From NCBI RefSeq assembly GCF_000455325.1, contig NZ_HG322952.1, positions 777,552 to 841,551 on the forward strand: a stretch of 64,000 bases of DNA, in the 5' to 3' direction. This document shows positions 15,319 through 24,846 of this stretch, one piece after another. Every line of letters starts with the position of its first letter. The stretch's first letter is position 1. A program made the translations under genes and the position numbers. Source of the stretch: Mycolicibacterium septicum DSM 44393 (GTDB lineage Bacteria > Actinomycetota > Actinomycetes > Mycobacteriales > Mycobacteriaceae). The notes under the pieces were generated by a model, which did no database searches, had not been told where the DNA came from, and worked only from the letters and a program-made list of their open reading frames with translations.

Positions 15319-17466
15319 TTAGCTCTCGAGCGAGGCCGGAGGCAGGAAGCGGTCGCCGTAGCGGGCGGCCAGCTCCTTGGCGCGGGCGACGAACGCCGCC
15401 TTGCCGACGCCACCGGGGCCCTCGTAGCCGACGATGAACTGGGCCGAACCACCGGTGTACGGCGGGAAGCCGATACCCATGATCGAGCCGATGTTCGCGT
15501 CAGCGGTCGAGGTGAGCACGCCCTCGTCGATGCACTTCTGGGTCTCCAGCGCCTCGGCGAACAGCATGCGGTCGATCATGTCCTGCAGCGGCGGGGTCGA
15601 GGACCCGGAGTTGAACGTCTCCGTCAGGCCGGGCCACAGCTGGGTCCGCTTGCCGTCGACGTACTCGTAGAAGCCGGCACCCTTCAGGCGCGACGGGCGA
15701 CCGAGCTCGATCATCTTCTCCACGACGGCCTCGGCCGGGTGCGCCACGTAGGTGCCGCCCTCGTCCTCGACGCCCTTACGGGACGCCGTGGCGATCTTGT
15801 GCATGAGCTCCAGGTTGAGCTCATCCGACAGCTGCAGCGGCGCGGCCGGGTAACCGGCCTGCGAACCCGCCTGCTCGATCGACGCGGGCGCGACGCCCTC
15901 GCCCAGCATGGCCAGCGCCTCGTTGACGAAGGTGCCGATCACGCGCGAGGTGAAGAAGCCGCGGCTGTCGTTGACCACGATCGGGGTCTTGCGGATGGCC
16001 AGCGTGTAGTCGAACACGCGGGCCAGGGCCTCGTCAGAGGTCTTCTCGCCCTTGATGATCTCCACCAGCGGCATCTTGTCGACGGGTGAGAAGAAGTGGA
16101 TACCGATGAAGTCCTCCTGGCGCTTCACGCCGGTCGCCAGACCGGTGATCGGCAGCGTGGAGGTGTTCGAGCCGAGCAGCGCGTTGGGCTCGACGATGTC
16201 CTCGATCTCCTGGAACACCTTGTGCTTGAGTTCCTGGTTCTCGAACACGGCCTCGATCACGAAGTCGACGCCCTTGAGATCCTGCGGATCGGCGGTCGGG
16301 GTGATCTTGGCGAGCAGCGCCGCGGACTTCTCTTCGGTGGTCTTGCCACGCTTGAGCGCCTTGGCCTCGATGCCCTCCGAGTACGCCTTGCCCTTGTCAG
16401 CGGCTTCCTGCGTGACGTCCTTGAGCACGACGTCGTAGCCGGCCTTGGCCGACACGTAGGCGATACCGGCGCCCATCATGCCCGCGCCCAGCACACCGAT
16501 CTTCTTGATCTCCTGCTTGGCGATGCCCTCGGGACGCGAGGCGCCGCCGTTGATGGCCTGCAGGTCCAGGAAGAACGCCTGAATCATGTTCTTGGCGGTC
16601 TGGCCGGTGACCAGCGAGACGAAGTAACGGCTCTCGATGCGGCTGGCGGTGTCGAAGTCGACCTGCGCGCCCTCGACAGCGGCGTCCAGGATGGCCCGCG
16701 GTGCGGGCATCGGCGCGCCCTTGAGCTGCTTCTTGAGCAGCGCCGGGAAGGACGGCAGGATCGCGGCGAGCGCCGGGCTGGACGGGGTGCCGCCGGGGAT
16801 CTTGTATCCCTTGACGTCCCACGGCTGGGTGTGAGCCTCGGGGTTGGCCTTGATCCACGCCTTGGCGGCCGGGATCAGCTCGTCGACCGAACCGACGAGC
16901 TCGTCGACCAGACCGGTCTCCTTGGCCTTGGTGGGGTTGAAGCGGGTGCCCTGCGAGAGGACCTCCATGAAGGCCTTCTGGATACCGAACATGCGCACGG
17001 TGCGGGCCACGCCGCCACCGCCGGGCAGCAGGCCCAGGGTGACCTCGGGCAGACCGATCTGGCTGCCCTTGACGTCGGCGGCGATGCGGTGGTTGGTGGC
17101 CAGCGCGATCTCCAGGCCACCGCCGAGCGCGGCGCCGTTGATGGCGGCCACGACGGGCTTGGGCAGGGTCTCCAGCTTGCGCAGGTCGGCCTTGATGGTC
17201 TCGACCATCTCGAACGCCTCAGCGGCGTCGTCCGGACCGATGTTCATCATGCCCTTGAGGTCGCCACCGGCGAAGAAGGTCTTCTTCGCGCTGGTGATGA
17301 CCACACCGGTGATCGAATCCTGCTCAGCTACAAGCTTTTCCACGGCATTGTGCATGGATTCCTTGTAGTGCTCGTTCATCACGTTGGCCGAACCGGTCGG
17401 GTCGTCCAGCGTCAGGGTGACGATGCCATCGGCATCCTTGTCCCACTGAATGGTGTTCTCAGCCAT
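15319..17466 (-). CDS. fadB: FadB, beta-oxidation trifunctional alpha subunit
   Basis: This 715-residue fusion has an N-terminal enoyl-CoA hydratase (crotonase) domain (oxyanion-hole segments KKTFFAGGDLKGM and AINGAALGGGLEIALATN) and a C-terminal 3-hydroxyacyl-CoA dehydrogenase (NAD site IGVLGAGMMGAGIAYVSAKAG near residue 320; later FSPVDKMPLVEII). With FadA it forms the mycobacterial trifunctional protein that carries out steps 2-4 of fatty-acid beta-oxidation. The gene order and the 15-bp gap behind fadA match Rv0859-Rv0860. Length fits the family. Confidence 0.97.
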   Translation of the reverse strand: MAENTIQWDKDADGIVTLTLDDPTGSANVMNEHYKESMHNAVEKLVAEQDSITGVVITSAKKTFFAGGDLKGMMNIGPDDAAEAFEMVETIKADLRKLETLPKPVVAAINGAALGGGLEIALATNHRIAADVKGSQIGLPEVTLGLLPGGGGVARTVRMFGIQKAFMEVLSQGTRFNPTKAKETGLVDELVGSVDELIPAAKAWIKANPEAHTQPWDVKGYKIPGGTPSSPALAAILPSFPALLKKQLKGAPMPAPRAILDAAVEGAQVDFDTASRIESRYFVSLVTGQTAKNMIQAFFLDLQAINGGASRPEGIAKQEIKKIGVLGAGMMGAGIAYVSAKAGYDVVLKDVTQEAADKGKAYSEGIEAKALKRGKTTEEKSAALLAKITPTADPQDLKGVDFVIEAVFENQELKHKVFQEIEDIVEPNALLGSNTSTLPITGLATGVKRQEDFIGIHFFSPVDKMPLVEIIKGEKTSDEALARVFDYTLAIRKTPIVVNDSRGFFTSRVIGTFVNEALAMLGEGVAPASIEQAGSQAGYPAAPLQLSDELNLELMHKIATASRKGVEDEGGTYVAHPAEAVVEKMIELGRPSRLKGAGFYEYVDGKRTQLWPGLTETFNSGSSTPPLQDMIDRMLFAEALETQKCIDEGVLTSTADANIGSIMGIGFPPYTGGSAQFIVGYEGPGGVGKAAFVARAKELAARYGDRFLPPASLES

Positions 17467-17481
17467 TGGTTCTCAGCCCTC

Positions 17482-18693
17482 TCAGACGCGCTCGATGATG
17501 GTGGCCACGCCCATGCCGCCGCCGATACACAGCGTGATCAGGGCACGCCGAGCGCCACGACGCTCGAGCTCGTCGACCATGGTTCCGGTGATCATGGCGC
17601 CGGTGGCGCCCAGCGGGTGGCCCATAGCGATGGCGCCACCGTTGACGTTGAGCTTCTCGTCCGGGATGTTGAGGTCCTTCTGGAACTTCAGGACGACGGA
17701 GGCGAAGGCCTCGTTGAGCTCGAACAGGTCGATGTCATCGACGGTCAGACCGGCACGATCCAGCACCTTCTGGGTGGCCGGGGTGGGGCCGGTGAGCATG
17801 ATGACCGGGTCGGCGCCGCTGGTGGCGGTGGCCACGACGCGGGCCCGCGGGGTCAGGCCCTGGCTCTGGCCCGCCTTCTCGCTACCGATCAGCACCAGGC
17901 CGGCACCGTCGACGATGCCCGAGCTGTTGCCACCGGTGTGGACGTGGTTGATCTTCTCGACGTAGTGGTACTTCTGCAGCGCCACGTCGTCGAAGCCGCC
18001 CATCGCGCCGAGGCCCTCGAACGCGGACTTCAGCTTGCCCAGGTCAGCCGCGGTGGTGCCGGGACGCATGTGCTCGTCGTGGTCCAGGACGACGAGGCCG
18101 TTCTGATCCTTGACCGGGACGACCGACTTGGCGAAGTAGCCGCCGGACCAGGCCGCCGCCGCGCGCTCCTGCGACCGCGCCGCGTAGGCGTCGACGTCGT
18201 CGCGGGAGAAGCCCTCGATGGTGGCGATCAGGTCGGCGCCGATGCCCTGCGGGACGAAGCCGATGCGGTAGTTGGTCTCCGGGTCAGACGCCCAGGCGCC
18301 GCCGTCGGAGCCCATCGGGACGCGGCTCATCGACTCGACACCGCCGGCCAGCACCAGGTCGTCCCAGCCGGAACGAACCTTCTGGGCGGCCAGGTTGACG
18401 GCCTCCAGGCCCGACGCGCAGAAGCGGTTGAGCTGGAAACCACCGGTGGTCTCGGGCAGCTTGGCCACCAGTCCGGCGGTACGGGCGATATCGCCACCCT
18501 GGTCGCCGACCGGGGACACCACGCCCAGGATGACGTCGCTGATCAGCGTCTCGTCCAGGTCGGGGTAACGGCTGCGGATCTCCTCGATCAGACCGACAAC
18601 CAGGTTGACCGGCTTGATCTCGTTGAGTGCGCCGCCGCGCTGCTTGCCACGGGGCGTACGGATCGCCTCGTAGATGAAGGCTTCTTCGGACAT
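17482..18693 (-). CDS. fadA: FadA, acetyl-CoA acyltransferase (thiolase)
   Basis: This 403-residue thiolase is the beta subunit of the trifunctional beta-oxidation complex. The acyl-accepting cysteine lies in [11 protein letters not shown] (about residue 92). The catalytic [12 protein letters not shown] (His) and C-terminal CIGGGMG motifs are all present. ATG 18693 (MSEEAF) is chosen over an upstream in-frame extension that shows no homology. It is the first gene of the fadA-fadB operon. Confidence 0.97.
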   Translation of the reverse strand: MSEEAFIYEAIRTPRGKQRGGALNEIKPVNLVVGLIEEIRSRYPDLDETLISDVILGVVSPVGDQGGDIARTAGLVAKLPETTGGFQLNRFCASGLEAVNLAAQKVRSGWDDLVLAGGVESMSRVPMGSDGGAWASDPETNYRIGFVPQGIGADLIATIEGFSRDDVDAYAARSQERAAAAWSGGYFAKSVVPVKDQNGLVVLDHDEHMRPGTTAADLGKLKSAFEGLGAMGGFDDVALQKYHYVEKINHVHTGGNSSGIVDGAGLVLIGSEKAGQSQGLTPRARVVATATSGADPVIMLTGPTPATQKVLDRAGLTVDDIDLFELNEAFASVVLKFQKDLNIPDEKLNVNGGAIAMGHPLGATGAMITGTMVDELERRGARRALITLCIGGGMGVATIIERV

Positions 18694-18843
18694 GTCTGCT
18701 CCCCTGCCGTATCGGCGTCCAGGTTCAGGTTGGGTTGTGGAACCGCCCAGCGAATGTGGGCAGCACGCTGACCGCAGCCTAACAGGCTCGCCCAACCCGT
18801 TGGTTGGGCCTGTGCTCAGCATCATCCTTTACGCAGATGCACG

Positions 18844-18896
18844 AGTGGCCACTTACGGCACGCCGTTGGCAATTCGGCGTGCCATAAGTGGCCACT
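18844..18896. repeat. Long hairpin, 22-bp arms
   Basis: Arms 18844-18865 and 18875-18896 pair over 22 bp with one mismatch and a 9-nt loop. The tips read AGTGGCCACT, itself a palindrome. It lies just downstream of the old yellow enzyme gene's stem side and upstream of fadA. No U-tract is present. It looks like a REP/MITE-type palindromic unit or a strong structure that isolates fadA from its neighbour. Confidence 0.65.
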
Positions 18897-18908
18897 GGAC
18901 GACCGAGA

Positions 18909-20015
18909 TCAGGCCGAGCGGGGCTCCTCGACGGCCAGCAGCGTCGGGTAGTCGGTGTAGCCCACCGGCCCCGGTGCATAGAACGTCGCCATGTCGGGCT
19001 CGTTGAGTTCCGCACCGAGGACCAGCCGGTCGATCAGGTCAGGGTTGGCAAGGAATGCCCGCCCGACCGCGGCCGCGCTGATCGCACCCCACTCGGCGTA
19101 GCCCTCCAATTGGGAGAAGTCGGTGCCGCTGGCGCGACCGGTGTTGAGGACGAACGTCCCCGACCACAACGCGCGGATGACGCCGAACGTGTGCTCGGCC
19201 GGGTCGATGAGCAGGTGCAGGTAGGCCAGCCCGAGGGGCGCGATGCGCTCCAACAACGCCTCGTAGGTGCCGACGGCGTCGTTCTCGTGCATGCCGCCGG
19301 CAGTGTTCCCGGGTGAGATACGCAGCCCGACCCGGCCCGCGCCGATCTCGTCGACGACGGCTTCGACCACCTCGGCGGTCAGCCTGGCCCGATTCTCCGG
19401 CGAACCGCCGTAGGCATCAGTGCGCTGGTTGACCACATCGGAGGCGAACTGGTGCAGCAGGTAGCCGTTGGCACCGTGGATCTCCACGCCGTCCATGCCC
19501 GCGTCGATCGCGCGGCGCGCGGCGGCCCGGAACTGCTCGACGATCACCGGGATCTCGGCGGTGTCGAGCGCACGCGGCGTCTCCAGAGCCTTCTTGCCGG
19601 AGGGCGTGTGGGTGACCACATCGGCCGCGATCGCCGAGGGAGCGACGGCCTCGAACCCGCTGATGTCGGGGTGTGCCATCCGGCCGACGTGCCAGAGCTG
19701 AACGAACATCTTGCCGCCTGCGGCATGCACCGAGTCGGCGATCTCGGCCCAGCCGTGCTGATGGCGGTCGGTGTAGATGCCCGGGGTGTTCATGTAGGCC
19801 CCGTTGGCGGTCTCGGCGACGGCCGTGGCCTCGCTGATGATCAGACCCGCTCCGGCGCGCTGGGTGTAGTACTGCGCGGCCAACGGCGACGGGGTGCCAT
19901 CGGCGTCGGCGCGCGAACGCGTCAGCGGCGCCATGAACAGACGGTTGGTAGCGACGGTGTCGCCGACCTGGATCGGCTGCAGCAATGCGGCGTCGGCGTT
20001 CAGTTTGTAGTTCAC
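18909..20015 (-). CDS. Old yellow enzyme family ene-reductase
   Basis: This 368-residue FMN-dependent TIM-barrel alkene reductase opens with LLQPIQVGDTVATNRLFMAPLTRSRAD. Substrate-binding His/Asn lie in EIHGANGYLLHQF, and FMN phosphate-binding glycines in the C-terminal AAVGRAFLANPDL segment. Such enzymes reduce activated C=C bonds using NAD(P)H. This gene is an insertion relative to the M. tuberculosis order, in which the aminotransferase and fadA are neighbours. Confidence 0.93.
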   Translation of the reverse strand: MNYKLNADAALLQPIQVGDTVATNRLFMAPLTRSRADADGTPSPLAAQYYTQRAGAGLIISEATAVAETANGAYMNTPGIYTDRHQHGWAEIADSVHAAGGKMFVQLWHVGRMAHPDISGFEAVAPSAIAADVVTHTPSGKKALETPRALDTAEIPVIVEQFRAAARRAIDAGMDGVEIHGANGYLLHQFASDVVNQRTDAYGGSPENRARLTAEVVEAVVDEIGAGRVGLRISPGNTAGGMHENDAVGTYEALLERIAPLGLAYLHLLIDPAEHTFGVIRALWSGTFVLNTGRASGTDFSQLEGYAEWGAISAAAVGRAFLANPDLIDRLVLGAELNEPDMATFYAPGPVGYTDYPTLLAVEEPRSA

Positions 20016-20066
20016 GCCGCTTTAGAGCGTCGAGGGTGCGGCAATCATTCCCGGCGTCATGATCGC

Positions 20067-20102
20067 CGAGCCTGCGTCCAGACCACCGAGCCTGCGTCCA
20101 GA
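20067..20102. repeat. Two direct copies of a 16-bp motif
   Basis: CGAGCCTGCGTCCAGA occurs at 20067-20082 and again at 20087-20102, a 20-bp period, in the gap before the aminotransferase. It may be a regulatory site or a small intergenic repeat. Confidence 0.4.
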
Positions 20103-20170
20103 ACGCGAATTCGCCGATTTTCACGATCTCACCGCAGTCTCGGTGGGTAACCACATCTACTCTCGACGGC

Positions 20171-21337
20171 ATGACCGTGCAGAGACTGCAGCCGTACGCG
20201 GTGACGATCTTCGCGGAGATGTCTGCGCTGGCCAGCCGCCTGGGCGCGGTCAACCTCGGCCAGGGTTTCCCGGACGAGGACGGCCCGGCCGAGATGCTCA
20301 AGGTGGCCCAGAACGCCATCGCCGAGGGCCACAACCAGTACCCGCCCGGTCTCGGCATCCCCGAGTTGCGCGATGCGATCGCCGCGCAGCGCAAGCGCCA
20401 CTACGGCATCGATTACGACCCCGACACCGAGGTGCTGGTGACCGTCGGCGCAACCGAGGCCATCGCCGCGTCAGTCCTCGGCCTGGTCGAGCCGGGCGCG
20501 GAGATATTGGTGATCGAGCCGTTCTACGACTCGTACTCCCCCGTGATCGCCATGGCCGGATGCGTACGCACCGCCGTGCCGCTGGTCGCCGACGGCGCCG
20601 GGTTCGCGATCGACATCGAAGGTTTGCGCCGGGCCGTGACACCCAACACCCGCGCACTGATCCTCAACTCCCCGCACAATCCGACCGGCGCCGTGGCCTC
20701 CGACGCCGAGTTGCGCGCGGTCGCGGCGCTGGCCATCGAGCACGACCTGCTGGTGATCACCGACGAGGTGTACGAGCAGTTGGTGTTCGGGGTCGAGCAC
20801 CTGCCGCTGGCCCGCTACCCCGGCATGGCGGAGCGCACGGTGACCATTTCGAGCGCGGCCAAGATGTTCAACGTCACCGGCTGGAAGATCGGCTGGGCCT
20901 GCGGGCCGGCCGATCTGATCGCCGGGGTGCGCGCCGCCAAGCAGTACCTCACCTACGTGGGCGGTAGCCCGTTCCAGCCCGCGGTGGCCCACGCACTCAA
21001 CAACGAGGACGGCTGGGTGGCCGACCTGCGCCAGTCATTCGAGGCCAAACGTGATCGGCTTGGCAGCGCCCTGGCCGACATCGGGTTCGAGGTGCACGAC
21101 AGCCGCGGGACGTACTTCCTGTGCGCCGACCCACGGCCCCTCGGGTATTCGGACAGCACGCAATTCTGCGCCGAGCTGCCGCACAGGGCCGGGGTGGCCG
21201 CGATCCCGATGTCGGCGTTCTGCGATCCCGAGGCACCGCATGCGGACTTGTGGAATCACTTGGTGCGCTTCGCTTTCTGCAAGCGTGACGACACCATGGA
21301 AGAGGCGATCCGCCGGCTGGGCGTGTTGCGGGCCTAG
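20171..21337 (+). CDS. dapC: PLP-dependent aminotransferase (DapC-like)
   Basis: This 388-residue fold-type I aminotransferase has substrate/PLP motifs NLGQGFPDEDGP, NSPHNPTGAV, and TDEVYEQLVF. The Schiff-base lysine is in SSAAKMFNVTGWKIGW (about residue 235). It corresponds to Rv0858c, annotated as N-succinyldiaminopimelate aminotransferase DapC in lysine/peptidoglycan precursor synthesis. The family also includes kynurenine and methionine aminotransferases, so the substrate is not certain. It is convergent with whiB (4-bp overlap). Confidence 0.85.
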   Translation: MTVQRLQPYAVTIFAEMSALASRLGAVNLGQGFPDEDGPAEMLKVAQNAIAEGHNQYPPGLGIPELRDAIAAQRKRHYGIDYDPDTEVLVTVGATEAIAASVLGLVEPGAEILVIEPFYDSYSPVIAMAGCVRTAVPLVADGAGFAIDIEGLRRAVTPNTRALILNSPHNPTGAVASDAELRAVAALAIEHDLLVITDEVYEQLVFGVEHLPLARYPGMAERTVTISSAAKMFNVTGWKIGWACGPADLIAGVRAAKQYLTYVGGSPFQPAVAHALNNEDGWVADLRQSFEAKRDRLGSALADIGFEVHDSRGTYFLCADPRPLGYSDSTQFCAELPHRAGVAAIPMSAFCDPEAPHADLWNHLVRFAFCKRDDTMEEAIRRLGVLRA

Positions 21338-21705
21338 CCTTTGTCGCTCAGCTTGACGGCGCGCTCTCTGGCCGTCATCGCACCCCAGATGCCGTAGGGC
21401 TCGGGAGCGGAGAGGGCGTGTGCGCGGCAGCGGGCCAGCACCGGGCAGGCCTGGCAGATCGCCTTGGCCGCGTCCTCCCGCCTGCGCAGCGGGCGGCCCC
21501 GAACCTCTTCCGGGAAGAACACCTCTGCCGGATGGTCCCGGCAGAGTCCGCGCAGCTGCCAGCTCCACTCGTCGAAGGCGGGTGGTGGCAGGTTGCGAGG
21601 GGAACGGTAGAACGGCATCGCCGGACGGGTGGCGGCGATATCGGGTATCGCCTGTCGCGCAACGATTTCCAGCGGCGGCTGGCTGTCAAAAAGCGTGCGG
21701 GACAA
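21334..21705 (-). CDS. WhiB-family iron-sulfur regulator
   Basis: This WhiB-like protein has four cysteines for a [4Fe-4S] cluster (C55, C84, C87, C93 counting from TTG 21705), the CxxC...C spacing, and the G(I/V)WG turn YGIWGAMTARER. A basic end (AVKLSDKG) is short. It does not clearly match WhiB1-7. The start is uncertain. TTG 21705 is the codon best spaced from AAAGGGG (21715-21721), GTG 21714 touches that site, and ATG 21618 has no clear site. The domain itself begins near residue 30. Confidence 0.85.
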   Translation of the reverse strand: MSRTLFDSQPPLEIVARQAIPDIAATRPAMPFYRSPRNLPPPAFDEWSWQLRGLCRDHPAEVFFPEEVRGRPLRRREDAAKAICQACPVLARCRAHALSAPEPYGIWGAMTARERAVKLSDKG

Positions 21706-21984
21706 GGCGTTCACCCCTTTGAACGAAGTGGCGTGTGGCCTGCCATGCTGCCAGCCCAGCCGGAGGCCGCACGTTGTCATCATGTAAAGAATCGACCGCA
21801 GATCGCGACACTTTGCTGCCTCATTTCGGCACGCCGCGGGCGATGAGGTGGTATGTACCGCGGGCCGAAGATGCCGTCTTGTCCGGTTCGGACTGGTGCG
21901 ATGCGCGCTACACCGGTCGGCTCCGGCGGTTCGCGTAGGGCCTGTCGTCACCACCGCACGGGAGCAGGCCCCTATCCTCCCGGC
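21706..21984. other. Gap between whiB and the NCS1 permease gene
   Basis: This 279-bp stretch probably holds the promoter and leader of whiB on the minus strand. It is less GC-rich around 21780-21840. I see no gene and no strong palindrome in it. Confidence 0.5.
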
Positions 21985-23511
21985 TCAGGACAATGACGCT
22001 GCGACCCTCGAGTCCCGCGGGGCCAGTAGGCAGTAGAGGCCCAGGGCCACACCACAGCCGATGAACCAGCTGTATTGAGCGGCGGTGTGCATGCCGGCCA
22101 CGCTGCCGCCCAGCAGTACCGGGATGACCGCGAGCACTGCGCCGGCCACCGTCGCGATCACCGCCACCTTGTTGTATCCCTTTCTGTACCAGTATTTTCC
22201 GGACTCATCCATGGTGAAGAGGTCGTCCACCACGACCTTCTGCTTGCGCACCAGGTAGAAATCGGCGATCAGCACACCGAACAGCGGACCGATGAATGCA
22301 CCCAACGTCTCCAGCGTGTAGTGAATGACCTCGGGGTTGTTGTAGAGATTCCACGGGGTGATCAGCACCGACCCGACAGCTGCGATCATGCCACCGGCCC
22401 GCCAGCTGATCCGTTGTGGGCTGACGTTGGAGAAGTCGAAGGCCGGACTGATGAAGTTGGCGACGATGTTGATGCCGATGGTCGCGATGGTGAAGGTCAA
22501 CGCGCCCAACACGATCGCGAACGTGCTGTCGATGCGGGCCACGGTCTGGACCGGATCGGTGATCAGCTCGCCGAATACCGGCAGCGTCAGCGAAGCGGTC
22601 ACCACCACTAGCACCGAGAACACGAGGAAGTTCAGCGGCAGGCCCAGGAAGTTGCCCCGCTTGACCGCCGCGAAAGTCTTTCCGTACCGGGAGAAGTCAC
22701 CGAAGTTGAGCATCGGGCCGGAGAAGTAGGACACCACAAGGGCGATCGCCCCGAGCATCACCGGCACCGACGCCCAGCCGGTGTAGTTGACGTCGCCGAG
22801 GTTGAGGTCGATGGCGCCCCACCCAGCCTTGGAGATCAGATATCCGCACAGGACGAACATCACGACGTAGACGGCCGGGCCACAGAAATCGATGAACCGG
22901 CGGATGGATTCCATTCCGCGCCAGAACACACAGGCCTGCAGCACCCACAGCAGCAGGAAGCTGCCCCAGCCCAGCAGGGACAGCCCGGCGAACCCGTAGT
23001 CGGCGACCACTGCATACGGCGCCAGCGCCGGGAACAGCTTGACCAGCACGATGTCCAGGGCCGCCGAGGCCAGGAACGTCTGGATGCCGTACCAGGCGAC
23101 CGCGATCAGTCCGCGGATGATGGCCGGGATGTTGGCGCCGAGCACCCCGAACACCGTGCGGCAGATCACTGGATAGGGCACCCCGGCGACCTGGCTCGGC
23201 TTGGCCACCAGATTGCACAGGAAGTAGACGATCGTGATGCCGATCAGCAACGCCGCCAGCACCTGCCAGCTGGCCAGGCCCAGCGCGAACAGGCTGCCGG
23301 CCGTGACATAGCCGCCCACGCTGTGCACGTCGGACATCCAGAACGCGAAGATGTTGTAGGAACCCCAGGTCTGTTTGCGCAGTGGGGCCAGATCTTCATT
23401 GGTCAGCCGTGGGTCGTAGCCCGGTTTGATCTCACCGCTGCCGACCGGATGGCCGGCCGCCTCGACGAGATCTGCGGCACCCACGGTTTGGGATACAACG
23501 GTGTCGGTCAT
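21985..23511 (-). CDS. NCS1-family nucleobase/hydantoin:cation symporter
   Basis: This 508-residue membrane protein has about twelve transmembrane segments and the NCS1 signature (N-terminal Pro-Arg-Leu-Thr-Asn-Glu-Asp-Leu, then WGSYNIFAFWMSDVHSVGGY in TM1). Relatives (Mhp1, PucI, uracil and allantoin permeases) import nucleobases or hydantoins with Na+ or H+. The substrate cannot be set from sequence. The GntR regulator upstream on the same strand (95-bp gap) is the probable controller. Confidence 0.92.
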   Translation of the reverse strand: MTDTVVSQTVGAADLVEAAGHPVGSGEIKPGYDPRLTNEDLAPLRKQTWGSYNIFAFWMSDVHSVGGYVTAGSLFALGLASWQVLAALLIGITIVYFLCNLVAKPSQVAGVPYPVICRTVFGVLGANIPAIIRGLIAVAWYGIQTFLASAALDIVLVKLFPALAPYAVVADYGFAGLSLLGWGSFLLLWVLQACVFWRGMESIRRFIDFCGPAVYVVMFVLCGYLISKAGWGAIDLNLGDVNYTGWASVPVMLGAIALVVSYFSGPMLNFGDFSRYGKTFAAVKRGNFLGLPLNFLVFSVLVVVTASLTLPVFGELITDPVQTVARIDSTFAIVLGALTFTIATIGINIVANFISPAFDFSNVSPQRISWRAGGMIAAVGSVLITPWNLYNNPEVIHYTLETLGAFIGPLFGVLIADFYLVRKQKVVVDDLFTMDESGKYWYRKGYNKVAVIATVAGAVLAVIPVLLGGSVAGMHTAAQYSWFIGCGVALGLYCLLAPRDSRVAASLS

Positions 23512-23606
23512 GGACCGACGCTAGGAACCTTGTGTTTCCCGGCTATTTCACCGGAGCTATGCCTTAATTTCGCGAATAATATATTTCGGCATTTGCATTC
23601 GGCCGG

Positions 23607-24302
23607 CTACGCCAACAACCCTGTGCGGGTGGGCAGAGTGGCGATCACGGCGTTGAGTCGCGCGGCATGCAGTTCGGAGACCGAGACCAAGCGGTCGGCG
23701 TCGCCGGCCAGGAAAGCGTCGAGCATCTCGCCATGGTCGGCATGCAACTGAGCCCGGGCCGCCGGACTGACGTGGACCATCGTCTGGACGGGTTCGGTGA
23801 CGTTCCAGGCGGCTTCGAGCATGTGCAGCAGCCGGTGCATACGGGACGGCCGGGTCAGGGCGGCGTGGAAGTTGCGGCTCTGGCGGTGATAGGCCACGGC
23901 ATCGTCATCGGCGATCGCCTGTTGCAGCAGGTGATTCACCGCGACCGCTGCGGCACGGTCGGTGTCCGATGCGTTGGCCACCGCAGCCGCCAACGAAGCC
24001 GACTCCAAAGTCTCACGCACGATGTACATTTCGCGGAGTTCCGGAGCGGTCAGCAGCGCCACCCGGTAGCCCGAATTTCGGCGGTGCGCCACCAGGCCCT
24101 CGCCGATCAGGGTTTTCAGCGCCTCTCGCACCGGGATCTGACTGACCCCGAACGCGTCAGCCACCTCGGCGAGCGGAATCGGTGTACCCGGCGGCACCCC
24201 GCCGTCGAGGATGGCCCGGCGCAGCTCATCGAGGACCGCCTGCTGCGAGTGGCCGGCCGTCACAAGCTGTTCGAGCAGGGCCGATCGCCGCAGAGCCCGC
24301 AT
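23607..24302 (-). CDS. GntR-family regulator (FCD domain)
   Basis: This 231-residue regulator has an N-terminal winged HTH (residues about 15-80, AEVADAFGVSQIPVREALKTLIGEGLV) and an all-helical FCD effector domain. ATG 24302 is used since the upstream extension is poly-Gly and unstructured. It is placed before the NCS1 permease, so it likely senses the imported compound. The 95-bp gap to the permease contains an AT-rich patch (AATAATATATTT near 23575), a probable promoter/operator. Confidence 0.9.
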   Translation of the reverse strand: MRALRRSALLEQLVTAGHSQQAVLDELRRAILDGGVPPGTPIPLAEVADAFGVSQIPVREALKTLIGEGLVAHRRNSGYRVALLTAPELREMYIVRETLESASLAAAVANASDTDRAAAVAVNHLLQQAIADDDAVAYHRQSRNFHAALTRPSRMHRLLHMLEAAWNVTEPVQTMVHVSPAARAQLHADHGEMLDAFLAGDADRLVSVSELHAARLNAVIATLPTRTGLLA

Positions 24303-24468
24303 ACGGCCACATGCTAAGCCAGTCTGGCCGCCACCGCTCCACGGAGCGGTAGCCGAAGCCTCAGGTTCGGTAGGAATCGCACTGATCGACCCCGATTCGA
24401 GTAGTCCGATACTCGCGCAGAACCTCACCAAATTTGCCACCATCGTAAAGACACTGGTGGGAGGCGTG

Positions 24469-24846
24469 ATGAACCTCGGATCGACAACGCTTGGGCGCGC
24501 TGCCGGCCTCACGGCGGTCGCTGCTGCCGCGGTGCTGGCGGTGGCGTGTAGCGAGACCAAGAATGATCCGCCGCCGCCCCCGCCCCCGGCGAGTGGGAGC
24601 GCCACACTGCCGTCGACCACGACCACCGTGTCAGGGCCGATCACCACCTACAAAGCCCCCACAACCACCACGAACCCGGATGGCTACACCAGTACGACGA
24701 CGTCGACGAGCACGACGCTACCGGCGCCGACGTCGGAGCCGTCGACGACATTGCCGACCCCGACGCTGACCACGCCGCCGACACCGACCGCGGACAACCT
24801 TCCGACGACGTCGGTTCCCACCACGCAGCAGGCGCCACCGACGTGA
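24469..24846 (+). CDS. Pro/Thr-rich lipoprotein or secreted protein
   Basis: This 125-residue protein has a signal sequence ending in a lipobox-like AVAC (Cys about residue 27), followed by an extended proline/threonine/serine-rich chain of about 95 residues with no fold. Such tails are often O-mannosylated wall spacers in mycobacteria. ATG 24469 follows GGGAGG. The stop overlaps the next start by GTGA, so it is translationally coupled to the membrane sensor-like protein. Function unknown. Confidence 0.75.
   Translation: MNLGSTTLGRAAGLTAVAAAAVLAVACSETKNDPPPPPPPASGSATLPSTTTTVSGPITTYKAPTTTTNPDGYTSTTTSTSTTLPAPTSEPSTTLPTPTLTTPPTPTADNLPTTSVPTTQQAPPT

Noticed and set aside
16096-18771. Long plus-strand open frame (891 codons) across fadB and fadA
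   Set aside because: It is antisense to two well-supported genes, is rich in Gly/Arg/His and Asp/Val repeats without a fold, and is a product of GC-rich codon structure.
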